Shown here: in pieces, positions 17,240 through 25,595 of the stretch
How positions within the stretch are numbered: the stretch's first letter is position 1
Layout: each line of letters starts with the position of its first letter
NCBI RefSeq assembly: GCF_900215295.1
Contig: NZ_OCMF01000002.1
Location: 558,001 to 622,000, forward strand
Direction: 5' to 3'
Length of the DNA: 64,000 nucleotides
Source of the DNA: Salinimicrobium sediminis
Lineage (GTDB): Bacteria; Bacteroidota; Bacteroidia; Flavobacteriales; Flavobacteriaceae
The notes under the pieces: generated by a model
Database searches by the model: none
What the model was told of the DNA's origin: nothing
Seen by the model: only the letters and a program-made list of their open reading frames with translations
Program-made: the position numbers and the translations under genes

Positions 17240-18243
17240 TATCGCATTATTTTTACCAGCAACTCCTTTAAAAGATCTCCCTGCGGCACATTAGCGGCTC
17301 CTACGCCTTTGCCTTTTACATCGGCCTCCCGCAGGTGGGAAATTATGCTGCTCACTTTTTTCATATTGTAATTTTTAGCTGCCGTGACATAATCATTCAC
17401 AAAATAGGGATTCACCTTAAGGACCTTTGCAACATTTCCTTTGGATTGATCTGTAAGCGCATGATATTGCTGCAGCTGAGAAAAGAAGCTAAAGAGCAGG
17501 GCAACCGTCACCACCATAGGATTATCTTTTTCATTTTGAGAAAAGTAGTTGATGATGCGATGCGCCTTTAAGCTGTCCTTCATTCCAATAGCCTTACGCA
17601 ATTCGAAATTATTGAAATCTTTGCTGATACCAATATTTTCCTCGATAAGTTCGGGAGTGATGATAGTGCCTTTTGGAGCTATTAGCTGGAGTTTTTGCAG
17701 CTCGTTATCAATCTTCCCCAGGTCATTCCCCAGGAATTCAAGCAGCATTTGAGCTGCTTTGGGCGCTATCTGAAAACCGCGGGTATGCATCTCACTTTGA
17801 ATCCACTCAACCACCTGGTTATCATAAAGGCGTTTGTTTTCATAGATCACCCCGTTTTTAGAGATTGCCTTATGAAGTTTCTTCCTCTTGTCCAGCTTCT
17901 TGTACTTATAATTGAAAACAAGCACGGTTGAGGGCTGGGGATTCTCGGCATAACCGGTAAGTTGTTCAATGGAACGGGAAAGATCCTGGGCTTCCTTTAC
18001 AATGATCACCTGTTTCTCGGCCATCATTGGGTAACGTTTTGCGTTACCAATAATATCCTCCACAGTGACATCGCGGCCATACAAAACCATTTGGTTAAAG
18101 CCTTTTTCGTCCTCCCGCAGCACGTTATCTTCAATAAAATCTGAGATCTTATCTATAAAATAAGGCTCTTCCCCCGTTAAAAAATAGATGGGTTTCACAT
18201 CTCCTTTTTTAATGGCAGTCACTATACTTTTTACTTCATTCAT
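17239..18243 (-). CDS. holA: DNA polymerase III delta subunit
   Basis: A 334-residue clamp-loader subunit that opens the sliding clamp. It shows the usual beginning PIYFLTGEEPYFIDKISDFIE, the segment MMAEKQVIIVKEAQDL, and the helical C-terminal domain that forms the clamp-loader collar. Length fits HolA. It is the first gene of the minus-strand run into menA. A small HsdR-N-like gene is divergent, 55 bases away. Confidence 0.9.
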   Translation of the reverse strand: MNEVKSIVTAIKKGDVKPIYFLTGEEPYFIDKISDFIEDNVLREDEKGFNQMVLYGRDVTVEDIIGNAKRYPMMAEKQVIIVKEAQDLSRSIEQLTGYAENPQPSTVLVFNYKYKKLDKRKKLHKAISKNGVIYENKRLYDNQVVEWIQSEMHTRGFQIAPKAAQMLLEFLGNDLGKIDNELQKLQLIAPKGTIITPELIEENIGISKDFNNFELRKAIGMKDSLKAHRIINYFSQNEKDNPMVVTVALLFSFFSQLQQYHALTDQSKGNVAKVLKVNPYFVNDYVTAAKNYNMKKVSSIISHLREADVKGKGVGAANVPQGDLLKELLVKIMR

Positions 18244-18298
18244 TTAGAGGCAGTTTTCCTGAAAGGCTTTTTTAGGAACTAATTCTTTACTTTTGGGC

Positions 18299-18742
18299 AT
18301 GCATGAACTCAATTTCCCCCGGTACTCATTCAGGTTCAAAAATAGGGAAAATAAAATAGCGGTTTTTGATGAGCTACGGAAAAAATTCGTTTTGTTAACG
18401 CCCGAAGAATGGGTGCGGCAACATGTGGTACAATTTCTTCTGAAGGAGAAATCTTTTCCCAAAAGTCTGCTGAATGTTGAAAAACAGCTAAAGGTGCATG
18501 ACCTTATAAAAAGATATGATGTTTTAGCCTATAATCCCGACGGAAGCATTCATCTGGTCGTGGAATGCAAGGCAGCATCGATCCCAATAACTCAGGAAAC
18601 CTTTGACCAGATCGCACGTTACAACCTTGCGCTGCAGGCAACCTACCTTATGGTGACCAACGGGTTGCAGCATTATTTTTGTCAGTTGGATTACAAAGCC
18701 GAACAGTATCACTTTCTCCCCGACATTCCGGAATGGACTTAG
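18299..18742 (+). CDS. Small HsdR N-terminal-like (PD-(D/E)XK) protein
   Basis: A 147-residue protein equal to the N-terminal nuclease domain of type I restriction subunit HsdR, with nothing else attached. The likely active site is the aspartate in KRYDVLAYN and the ExK in HLVVECKAA, followed by TQETFDQIARYN, the Q-motif-like helix of the fold. The start at ATG 18299 is chosen over a TTG two codons upstream. No methylase or specificity gene is near, so this is not a restriction system. It is divergent from holA. DNA processing is plausible but unproven. Confidence 0.82.
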   Translation: MHELNFPRYSFRFKNRENKIAVFDELRKKFVLLTPEEWVRQHVVQFLLKEKSFPKSLLNVEKQLKVHDLIKRYDVLAYNPDGSIHLVVECKAASIPITQETFDQIARYNLALQATYLMVTNGLQHYFCQLDYKAEQYHFLPDIPEWT

Positions 18743-18812
18743 AAAATATCATTTTTGGCACCTTACTCCCTCGTGCCGGAATAATCCTTCAGTTTTCCCT
18801 TAATTTGCATTT

Positions 18813-19802
18813 GTGAAAGTCGCAGTAGTCATATTAAACTGGAACGGAAAAGCTTTACTGGAGCAGTTCCTTCCATCTGTAGTCAAAAATACTCCTGAAG
18901 CCACTATTTATGTAGCCGACAATGCCTCGACAGATGATTCTGTAGCCTTTGTACAACAGCATTTTCCGCAGGTGAAGATCATTCGGAATAAAGTCAACGG
19001 TGGCTTTGCAAAAGGCTACAATGATGCGCTGCAGAATTTGGATGAAGATATTTTTGTGCTTTTGAACAGCGATGTAGAGGTGACGGAAAACTGGCTGCCG
19101 CCTTTGGTAACACAGTTCAAGGATCCCGCAGTTGCAGCAGCACAGCCAAAGATCAAGAATTTCAGGAAAAAAGATTATTTCGAATATGCCGGTGCTGCAG
19201 GCGGCTTTATAGATGCCCTTGGCTATCCCTATTGCCGCGGTCGCATTTTTGACCATCTGGAGCAGGATCTTGGGCAATACGATGATACGGTAGACATTTT
19301 TTGGGCTACCGGTGCCTGTATGGCAATAAGAAGGATCGATTTTTTTGAAGCGGGAGGTTTCGATGAAGATTTCTTTGCGCACCAGGAGGAGATAGATCTA
19401 TGCTGGCGACTTTTTAATCTGGAGAAAAAGGTGAAAGCGGTAGGAACTTCAGAAGTATTTCATTTGGGAGGAGGCACTCTAAACAGCATGCACCCTAGAA
19501 AGACATTTTACAACTTTAGAAACAGCCTTTTCACCTTAATTAAAAATGCTCCCGCAAAGGACCTTTTTTGGAAGATCATTTCCAGAATGATCCTGGATGG
19601 GGTTGCAGCTATCCGACTGCTCCTGCTGCTGCAGCCTTCACACACCTTAGCAATCCTAAAAGCCCACTTCAACTTCTATATTCACCTTCAGAAAATGATG
19701 AAGAAAAGGAAGAATCCAATAAAAAAATTGAGGTATTACAATATTAAATCTATTGTTTGGGCTTTTTATGTTCATAAAATTAGGAATTATAAAAACCTGT
19801 AA
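18813..19802 (+). CDS. Family 2 glycosyltransferase
   Basis: A 329-residue enzyme with a GT-A fold. It begins at GTG with MKVAVVILNWNGK, followed by YVADNASTDDS, NGGFAKGYNDAL and the metal-binding LLNSDVEVT. FWATGACMAIRR and FDEDFFAHQEEIDLCWR form the acceptor side and base region typical of rhamnosyltransferase-like WbbL proteins. Basic and hydrophobic C-terminal segments suggest membrane association. It probably adds a sugar to a cell-surface glycan; the donor is not predictable. It stands alone with no polysaccharide cluster nearby. Confidence 0.9.
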   Translation: MKVAVVILNWNGKALLEQFLPSVVKNTPEATIYVADNASTDDSVAFVQQHFPQVKIIRNKVNGGFAKGYNDALQNLDEDIFVLLNSDVEVTENWLPPLVTQFKDPAVAAAQPKIKNFRKKDYFEYAGAAGGFIDALGYPYCRGRIFDHLEQDLGQYDDTVDIFWATGACMAIRRIDFFEAGGFDEDFFAHQEEIDLCWRLFNLEKKVKAVGTSEVFHLGGGTLNSMHPRKTFYNFRNSLFTLIKNAPAKDLFWKIISRMILDGVAAIRLLLLLQPSHTLAILKAHFNFYIHLQKMMKKRKNPIKKLRYYNIKSIVWAFYVHKIRNYKNL

Positions 19803-19851
19803 AATTTTTTACATAAGTGATAATTAAATTTCTCTAAGACCTCAGATTTTG

Positions 19852-19859
19852 TATTTTTG
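19852..19859 (+). promoter_or_regulatory. -7 promoter element for OmpA-like gene
   Basis: TATTTTTG matches TAnnTTTG, 34 bases ahead of the start codon. The -33 region is TTT rather than TTG. Confidence 0.5.
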
Positions 19860-19893
19860 ACACGTTTAATATTTAATCACAACTATAAGAATT

Positions 19894-20727
19894 ATGAAAA
19901 AATTCATGCTTTTATCGGCAACCGCTGCCCTCCTTTTTTCTTCTTGTGTATCATCGAAGAAATATGCCGAGTTGGAAGCTCAACAAAAGGAGACTCAGGA
20001 CAAGTTGAATACAGCTACAGTTAAACTGAATTCATGTCTTGACGAAAAAGAAAGATTAAACCAGCAGATTGGCCAGTTAAGCAACCAAAATAGTGCTTTA
20101 TTGAACAATGTTGGCGATCTCGCTACTTTATCTAAAAAAGAAGCTGAAAACCTGGAGCGTTCTCTTGAAAGCATCAAGGAAAAAGATATGAAGATCCAGC
20201 GTATGCAGGATGCAATGAATAAGAAAGATTCTGTTACTCTTGCACTTGTAACCAGCCTTAAAGGAGTTCTTGGAAACATGAGTGATGAGGACATCCAGAT
20301 CAATGTTGAAAAAGGTGTTGTTTACGTTTCTATTTCTGATAAACTTTTATTTGAAAGCGGAAAGTACAATGTTACTCAACGTGCGAAAGAAGTTTTAGGA
20401 AAAGTTGCTACTGTAGTTAAAAACCGTCCGGATATCGAATTTATGGTTGAAGGTCATACAGATGACAAGCCTATTCGAAATGCAGTTCTTCAGGACAACT
20501 GGGATCTTTCTGTGAAGAGAGCTACTTCTGTTGTTCGCGTACTTCAGGAAGATCACGGTGTAGCACCACAAAGAATGACTGCTGCAGGTAGAAGTTACTA
20601 TGTACCAGTTGCTTCTAATGAGACTGCAGAGGGTAGAGCCAAGAACAGAAGAACACGTATTGTGATCCTTCCAAAACTTGACCAGTTCTACAACCTGATT
20701 GAAGAAGGTATGGATTCTGCTAAATAA
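19894..20727 (+). CDS. OmpA-family outer-membrane lipoprotein
   Basis: A 277-residue protein with a lipoprotein signal (lipobox FSSC, cysteine at about residue 18). A long heptad-rich coiled coil covers about 25-110. An OmpA C-terminal peptidoglycan-binding domain occupies 140-265, with LLFESGKYNVTQRAKEVL, VEGHTDDKPI and GRAKNRRTRI. The aspartate and arginine that grip diaminopimelate are visible in those motifs. It likely tethers the outer membrane to peptidoglycan. The gene has its own promoter and a strong terminator, and its codons appear biased toward high expression. Confidence 0.92.
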   Translation: MKKFMLLSATAALLFSSCVSSKKYAELEAQQKETQDKLNTATVKLNSCLDEKERLNQQIGQLSNQNSALLNNVGDLATLSKKEAENLERSLESIKEKDMKIQRMQDAMNKKDSVTLALVTSLKGVLGNMSDEDIQINVEKGVVYVSISDKLLFESGKYNVTQRAKEVLGKVATVVKNRPDIEFMVEGHTDDKPIRNAVLQDNWDLSVKRATSVVRVLQEDHGVAPQRMTAAGRSYYVPVASNETAEGRAKNRRTRIVILPKLDQFYNLIEEGMDSAK

Positions 20728-20748
20728 GCATTCGATCTATATAATTAT

Positions 20749-20780
20749 AAGCCCGGCAATTGCCGGGCTTTTTTGTTTTT
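20749..20780 (+). terminator. Rho-independent terminator after OmpA-like gene
   Basis: An AAGCCCGGCA stem with its complement and an AT centre, followed by a T-rich run. It lies 22 bases after the stop. Confidence 0.9.
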
Positions 20781-20884
20781 AAACTATTGACCTTTTTTCC
20801 TACAATTTTAACTATTATATTTTACTTACATACCTATTTGGTTTCAAACGTCGAAAGTCTTTTTTAAGTTTTTAGGATATTTTA

Positions 20885-20914
20885 AAAGGCCCGGCAGTTG
20901 CCGGACCTTTTTTA
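20885..20914 (+). terminator. Second, similar terminator-like hairpin
   Basis: AAAGGCCCGGCA...TGCCGGACCTTTTTT resembles the first terminator and lies about 138 bases downstream. Flanking sequence after each hairpin is also alike, which suggests a decayed tandem duplication. No reading frame of note lies between them, and the rest of the 307-base gap to 21034 shows nothing else clear. Confidence 0.7.
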
Positions 20915-21034
20915 TTTCTGTGTGATTGTAGTCCTTTTTCTCACAAGTTTAACATGTTAATTTTCAGTTAATTACATTTCAAAATTTGAAGTTCTTTTAT
21001 CTTTACAGAACCCTACTCATGTTAATCTACTATA

Positions 21035-22138
21035 ATGGCTTTATCACTTAAACACCTGCTTCCGGTGCTTGGCATTGGAATTTTGCTCTCCTGTGAGCCT
21101 GAAGATTTGCGTGAAGGTTCACCAGTGGAAAATATTTCAACTTCCTATATTACATCCACCAATACTTCAAAAAATAAAACACCTCAAAAAGGCACAAAAA
21201 CTGAAAATCTTCGGGAGGTGATCATGGAAGATGTTGTACCCTCTGAGTGCGGTGCAACCGAATTTTCCACGGTGGTATGGAAGCATTTTACAGAACTTGC
21301 TTCAGACGATCTGGCCGTGGAAGTTATGAACCAATATTTGTTCTTCCAGGAAAATGCGGTTAGATTAAGAATAGGCACAAATAGTTTTGGTCCAAATGGC
21401 GAATACACAAAGCACGTGGAAAGAATGATTCGCACTCTCGAAAGATTTTGGAACATGCCTAATGAAATCGAAGTTTTGGGACAGCATAACGCAACTCTCA
21501 ACAACCGGGAAAATCTCGCTGATATTATTTGGTACACAAAACAGGATCTTGAATCAAGGGAAGATGTTTATCCTTTGGTGGAGGAAATATTAGAACGCAA
21601 CCGGGTTTCGTCCATATTACCTAATTCCCCATTTTTCGCCGCCGACGGATATGCAAATTTTGATAAGGAAATTGTCCTTGGAGACGGCCTTATCCAAATG
21701 TTTTCAGAAACCGGTTTGGAACAGGAGATCGTATGGACAGGGATCCTCTCACATGAATGGTCGCATCAGGTGCAATTTAAACAGTTTAACGAATGGTATC
21801 CTGCAGGCTTTTTCGATTCCAAAGCAGAAGAAACACGGACTATAGAACTGGAAGCCGACTTTTTCTCAGGGTATTTTATGACTCACAAGAGAGGAGCAAC
21901 TTACAACTGGAAAAAGGCAGACGACTTTTTTGAGCTTTTCTATCAATCGGGCGATTGTAGTTTTGATTTTGAACAACACCACGGAACACCATTACAGCGA
22001 AAAGCTGCAACCTATGAAGGTTACCTCCTGGCGGAATCTGCAAAGAAAAAGGGGCAGATCCTTTCAGCTGAAGAATTGCATCATATTTTTATTACTCAGG
22101 TTCTGCCAGAAGTTGTAAATGAGTTACAGTATCTCTAA
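21035..22138 (+). CDS. Putative zinc metallopeptidase lipoprotein
   Basis: A 367-residue predicted lipoprotein (lipobox LLSC, cysteine near residue 20). The first 70 residues after it are Ser/Thr/Asn-rich linker. The second half has HEWSHQVQF near residue 240, then ELEADFFSGYF about 40 residues later, then HGTPLQRKAA. This order (HExxH, ExxAD, HGT..QR) is that of the YpfJ/neutral zinc metallopeptidase family, though the rest is unfamiliar. It is probably surface-exposed and may act on peptides. The 3' end overlaps the tsaC gene on the other strand by 15 bases. The peptidase call rests on motifs only. Confidence 0.7.
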   Translation: MALSLKHLLPVLGIGILLSCEPEDLREGSPVENISTSYITSTNTSKNKTPQKGTKTENLREVIMEDVVPSECGATEFSTVVWKHFTELASDDLAVEVMNQYLFFQENAVRLRIGTNSFGPNGEYTKHVERMIRTLERFWNMPNEIEVLGQHNATLNNRENLADIIWYTKQDLESREDVYPLVEEILERNRVSSILPNSPFFAADGYANFDKEIVLGDGLIQMFSETGLEQEIVWTGILSHEWSHQVQFKQFNEWYPAGFFDSKAEETRTIELEADFFSGYFMTHKRGATYNWKKADDFFELFYQSGDCSFDFEQHHGTPLQRKAATYEGYLLAESAKKKGQILSAEELHHIFITQVLPEVVNELQYL

Positions 22139-22744
22139 ACTCCCTTTGCCTTCCCGTATTACCTCAGGTTCTGAAGTGGTAAGATCGATCACTGTGGAAG
22201 GGATATTATCCCCATAGCCACCATCAATCACTATATCAACCAGCTTGTCCCATTTTTCAAGGATAAGTTCGGGATCTGTGGTGTATTCCAGGACCTCATC
22301 GTCATCCTTTATAGAAGTTGAAATAATTGGATTTCCTAACCCGGCTACAAGAGCCCTACAGATGTTATTGTCGGGCACCCTTATTCCTACTGTTTTCTTC
22401 TTCTTGAATACTGCAGGTAGATTATTATTTCCGGGAAGAATGAAAGTATACGGCCCCGGAAGATTTCTCTTAAGGATCTTAAAAGTTTGATTATCGATCT
22501 GTCTTACATAGTCTGAGAGATTGCTTAAGCTTTCACAGATAAAGGAAAAGTTCGCTTTCTCGAGCTTAACCCCTCTTAGCTGCGCCACTCTTTCGAGAGC
22601 TGCGTTATTGGTGATATCACAACCAAGACCATAAATAGTATCTGTAGGGTAAATGATCACTGCGCCGTCTTTAAGGGCATCTACAACGCGTTTTATTTCT
22701 TTTGGGTTGGGATTTTCTTCATAGATCCTGATAAGTTCTGCCAT
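22124..22744 (-). CDS. Threonylcarbamoyl-AMP synthase (TsaC/Sua5 family)
   Basis: A 206-residue YrdC-fold enzyme that makes threonylcarbamoyl-AMP for the t6A37 modification of ANN-decoding tRNAs. Characteristic stretches are GAVIIYPTDTIYGLGCDITN near residue 30, then KRNLPGPYTFILPGN and PIISTSI. The length agrees with the short TsaC/YciO form rather than the longer Sua5. The YciO paralogue cannot be excluded. It overlaps the metallopeptidase gene convergently. Confidence 0.88.
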   Translation of the reverse strand: MAELIRIYEENPNPKEIKRVVDALKDGAVIIYPTDTIYGLGCDITNNAALERVAQLRGVKLEKANFSFICESLSNLSDYVRQIDNQTFKILKRNLPGPYTFILPGNNNLPAVFKKKKTVGIRVPDNNICRALVAGLGNPIISTSIKDDDEVLEYTTDPELILEKWDKLVDIVIDGGYGDNIPSTVIDLTTSEPEVIREGKGSLEIL

Positions 22745-22814
22745 AGTCCAATAAATTTAATTGTTCCAAAAATTACAAAATTCCGCAGGCTTTTAATATA
22801 TGATTAAGAAAAGA

Positions 22815-23027
22815 TTAATCCACCCGCTCCACTTCACTCTCCAGTTTAAGCACTTCATTGCCGTTTTCCTGTTTGATGAACAGCGCACGGTTATCAGGAT
22901 TCCCTTTTCTGGTGATCTTCGACCCCTTTATTGTTGTAGTGACTTCGTGGTCAAAAACATCTTCCACCTTTCCTGTGGCAACTCCCTTTCCCCATTTCCA
23001 TTTTACTTCTGTACCTTCCCTTATCAT
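22815..23027 (-). CDS. Hypervirulence-associated Tudor-like (DUF2945) protein
   Basis: A 70-residue small protein beginning MIREGTEVKWKWGKGVATGK and including DHEVTTTIKGSKITRKG. This is the single Tudor/SH3-like barrel of the HVA1/DUF2945 family. A longer frame begins at a TTG ten codons upstream, but the ATG fits the family. The function is unknown; the barrel suggests binding of nucleic acid or protein. It lies between tsaC and the helicase gene on the same strand. Confidence 0.8.
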   Translation of the reverse strand: MIREGTEVKWKWGKGVATGKVEDVFDHEVTTTIKGSKITRKGNPDNRALFIKQENGNEVLKLESEVERVD

Positions 23028-23091
23028 GCTTTTTGTTTTAAATTTATAAACAAGCAATGGGATAACCTAAACAATAACAGCTTCTTAACTC

Positions 23092-25416
23092 TCAGGAAAG
23101 CAGCTTTAGTTTAGCGAATTTCAGGAGAAGTTTTTTAAGTCCGCCGTTTTCAAAATGTATCTCTGCTTTCTTGTCCTGACCTACACCTTCAATATTGAGC
23201 ACTTTGCCCTTACCAAAACGCATATGTTCTACCTCATCTCCAATATCCAGCTTAACTGAAGGCCCCGGAGAAGCAGATGCAGCGGACGAAGTTACAGGTC
23301 GTAATTTTCTAAGTTTCTGTAGTTCTTCATCTGTAGGTTTATGCGAGGGCGGCGGGGTACCGTTTACAGGTTTGCTTTGACGAAATTTACTTTTATCCAC
23401 CTCACCAAAAATATCTGTATCAATAAGAGGTTTATACTTATAGTCATCCTGTGGGATCATGAATTCAAGATACTTGTCTTCGATCTCTTCAATGAACCGG
23501 CTGGGTTCTGCATCCACTAATTTCCCCCAGCGATAACGGGACTGGGTATACGTAAGGAACGCCTGCTTCTCGGCTCTGGTGAGTGCTACATAGAATAAAC
23601 GCCTTTCTTCTTCCAGTTCGGTCCTTGTATTCATGCTCATCGCCGAAGGAAAAAGATCTTCTTCCATCCCCACTATATACACGTAGGGGAATTCAAGACC
23701 CTTCGCCAGGTGAATAGTCATCAAAGCTACCCGGTCATCATCTCCTGTGTCTTTATCCATATCTGTAGCCAAAGCCACATCTTCCAGAAATTCGGTAAGG
23801 GAGCCGGTGGCATCGGCCAATTCTTTCTGACCTTCCACAAAATCCCTGATTCCGTTGAGCAATTCTTCTATGTTTTCGATCCTGGCAATGCCTTCAGGAG
23901 TAGCGTCTTTTTTAAGTTCCTGTAGCAAACCTGTTTTTTTGGCAACACTTTCGGCCAAAGTAAAAGCATCCGCAGTCTCATTCATGATCTGGAAACTTTT
24001 GATCATGTTCGAAAAATTCTCCAGTTTATTTTTGGTGCCGCGGTTGATCTTTAAATCGATCTTATCCAGGTTCTCAATAATCTCAAAAATTGACCTTTTA
24101 TAGTGGTTTGCCGCAATTGTGAGCCGGTCGATCGTTGTTTGACCAATTCCGCGGGCGGGATAATTGATTACTCTTTTTAACGCCTCCTCATCCTTTGGAT
24201 TGATCACTAATCGTAGATAAGACAATACATCTTTTATCTCCTTACGTTGATAGAAAGAAAGGCCGCCATAGATGCGGTATGGAATATCTTTCTTCCGCAG
24301 GGCATCTTCCATGGCCCTGCTCTGGGCATTGGTGCGATAAAGAATAGCAAAATCATTGTTCATCATTTGCTTCTCCATTTTGTTTTCAAAAATGGAACTC
24401 GCAACATATCTTCCCTCCTCTCCGTCTGTTAGCAGTCGGTTCACTACTATTTTTGGGCCTTCATCATTAGCGGTCCACACCACTTTTTCCAGCCTGGTTT
24501 TATTCTTTTCAATTATAGAATTTGCTGCCTCAACAATATTCTTTGTAGACCGGTAATTCTGCTCAAGGCGGTACATTTGTACCCCGTCATAATCCTTCTG
24601 AAAGTTCAATATATTACTGATGTTCGCGCCCCTGAATGCATAAATACTCTGGGCATCATCCCCTACCACGCATATATTCTGAAATTTATCTGCAAGGGCC
24701 TTTACGATAAGATACTGGGAATGATTGGTATCCTGATACTCATCCACCAGGATATACCTGAAGCGGTTTTGATACTTCTGAAGCACATCGGGAAAACGGT
24801 TGAGCAGTTCATTGGTCTTAAGCAATAGATCATCAAAGTCCATAGCTCCCGCTTTAAAGCAGCGGTCCACATACTCCTTATAAATTTCCCCCAGCCTCGG
24901 CTTCTTGGACATAGCATCGGCTTCCATCAACTCTGGATTTTGGAAATAAGCTTTTACGGTAATAAGGCTGTTCTTATAGGAAGAGATGCGGGAATAGACC
25001 TGTTTATATTTATAGACATCCTTATCCAGCCCCATTTCCTTAATAATTGCCGATATAAGCCGCTGGGAATCCTGAGTGTCATAAATGGTAAAATTTGAGG
25101 GGTATCCTAATTTGTCGGCTTCAAACCGCAGCATCTTTGCAAAGATGGAGTGAAAAGTTCCCATCCAAAGGTTCTTTGCCTCGCTATTACCTACAATTTT
25201 AGCAATCCTGGATTTCATCTCCCGTGCTGCCTTATTGGTAAATGTAAGTGCCAGGATATTAAAAGCATCAACTCCCTGGCTCATTAAATAAGCAATCCGA
25301 TAAGTAAGTACACGGGTTTTGCCCGATCCTGCGCCGGCAATCACGATCATTGCTCCATCCTTCTGCAACACAGGAGCCCGCTGGGCATCATTTAATTCGG
25401 CTAAATAAGATTCCAA
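23092..25416 (-). CDS. UvrD/PcrA-type ATP-dependent DNA helicase
   Basis: A superfamily 1A 3'-5' helicase of about 774 residues, acting in repair and replication restart. Motifs seen are AGAGSGKTRVL (Walker A), TFTNKAAREMK, VDEYQDTNHSQY (Walker B), GDDAQSIYAFRGA, YRSTKNI, MTIHLAKGLEFPYV and YVALTRAEKQ. The C-terminus (about 720-774) is a Tudor-like domain with GDEVEHMRFGKGKVL, as in PcrA, where it contacts RNA polymerase. The start is placed at TTG 25416 (LESYLAELNDAQRAPVL), matching the family; 15 more upstream codons are open. Confidence 0.92.
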   Translation of the reverse strand: MESYLAELNDAQRAPVLQKDGAMIVIAGAGSGKTRVLTYRIAYLMSQGVDAFNILALTFTNKAAREMKSRIAKIVGNSEAKNLWMGTFHSIFAKMLRFEADKLGYPSNFTIYDTQDSQRLISAIIKEMGLDKDVYKYKQVYSRISSYKNSLITVKAYFQNPELMEADAMSKKPRLGEIYKEYVDRCFKAGAMDFDDLLLKTNELLNRFPDVLQKYQNRFRYILVDEYQDTNHSQYLIVKALADKFQNICVVGDDAQSIYAFRGANISNILNFQKDYDGVQMYRLEQNYRSTKNIVEAANSIIEKNKTRLEKVVWTANDEGPKIVVNRLLTDGEEGRYVASSIFENKMEKQMMNNDFAILYRTNAQSRAMEDALRKKDIPYRIYGGLSFYQRKEIKDVLSYLRLVINPKDEEALKRVINYPARGIGQTTIDRLTIAANHYKRSIFEIIENLDKIDLKINRGTKNKLENFSNMIKSFQIMNETADAFTLAESVAKKTGLLQELKKDATPEGIARIENIEELLNGIRDFVEGQKELADATGSLTEFLEDVALATDMDKDTGDDDRVALMTIHLAKGLEFPYVYIVGMEEDLFPSAMSMNTRTELEEERRLFYVALTRAEKQAFLTYTQSRYRWGKLVDAEPSRFIEEIEDKYLEFMIPQDDYKYKPLIDTDIFGEVDKSKFRQSKPVNGTPPPSHKPTDEELQKLRKLRPVTSSAASASPGPSVKLDIGDEVEHMRFGKGKVLNIEGVGQDKKAEIHFENGGLKKLLLKFAKLKLLS

Positions 25417-25595
25417 TTTCGACTTCTTTTTAAGGAGGTGAAAATAACCAAATTGAGGCAAAATCTAAACCGCATTTCCAGATCTTTTTCAAGAAACTTT
25501 GGCACGCACAGCGCGGCTTTTGGATTTATTTAAAATTTAAAATTTTGAAACTGCTGCTTTTAAAGCTAACTTGATTTTTTCGCAAAAATCTTATT

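Noticed and set aside
18299-18742. Remnant of a type I restriction-modification locus
   Set aside because: Only the HsdR N-terminal domain is present, the gene is complete with its own start and stop, and no hsdM or hsdS is found on either side.
25431-25442. A perfect-looking AAGGAGGTG ribosome binding site on the plus strand
   Set aside because: Only a 25-codon TTG frame follows. The sequence is the complement of Leu-Leu-Lys-Lys codons near the helicase start, and Bacteroidetes rarely use such sites.
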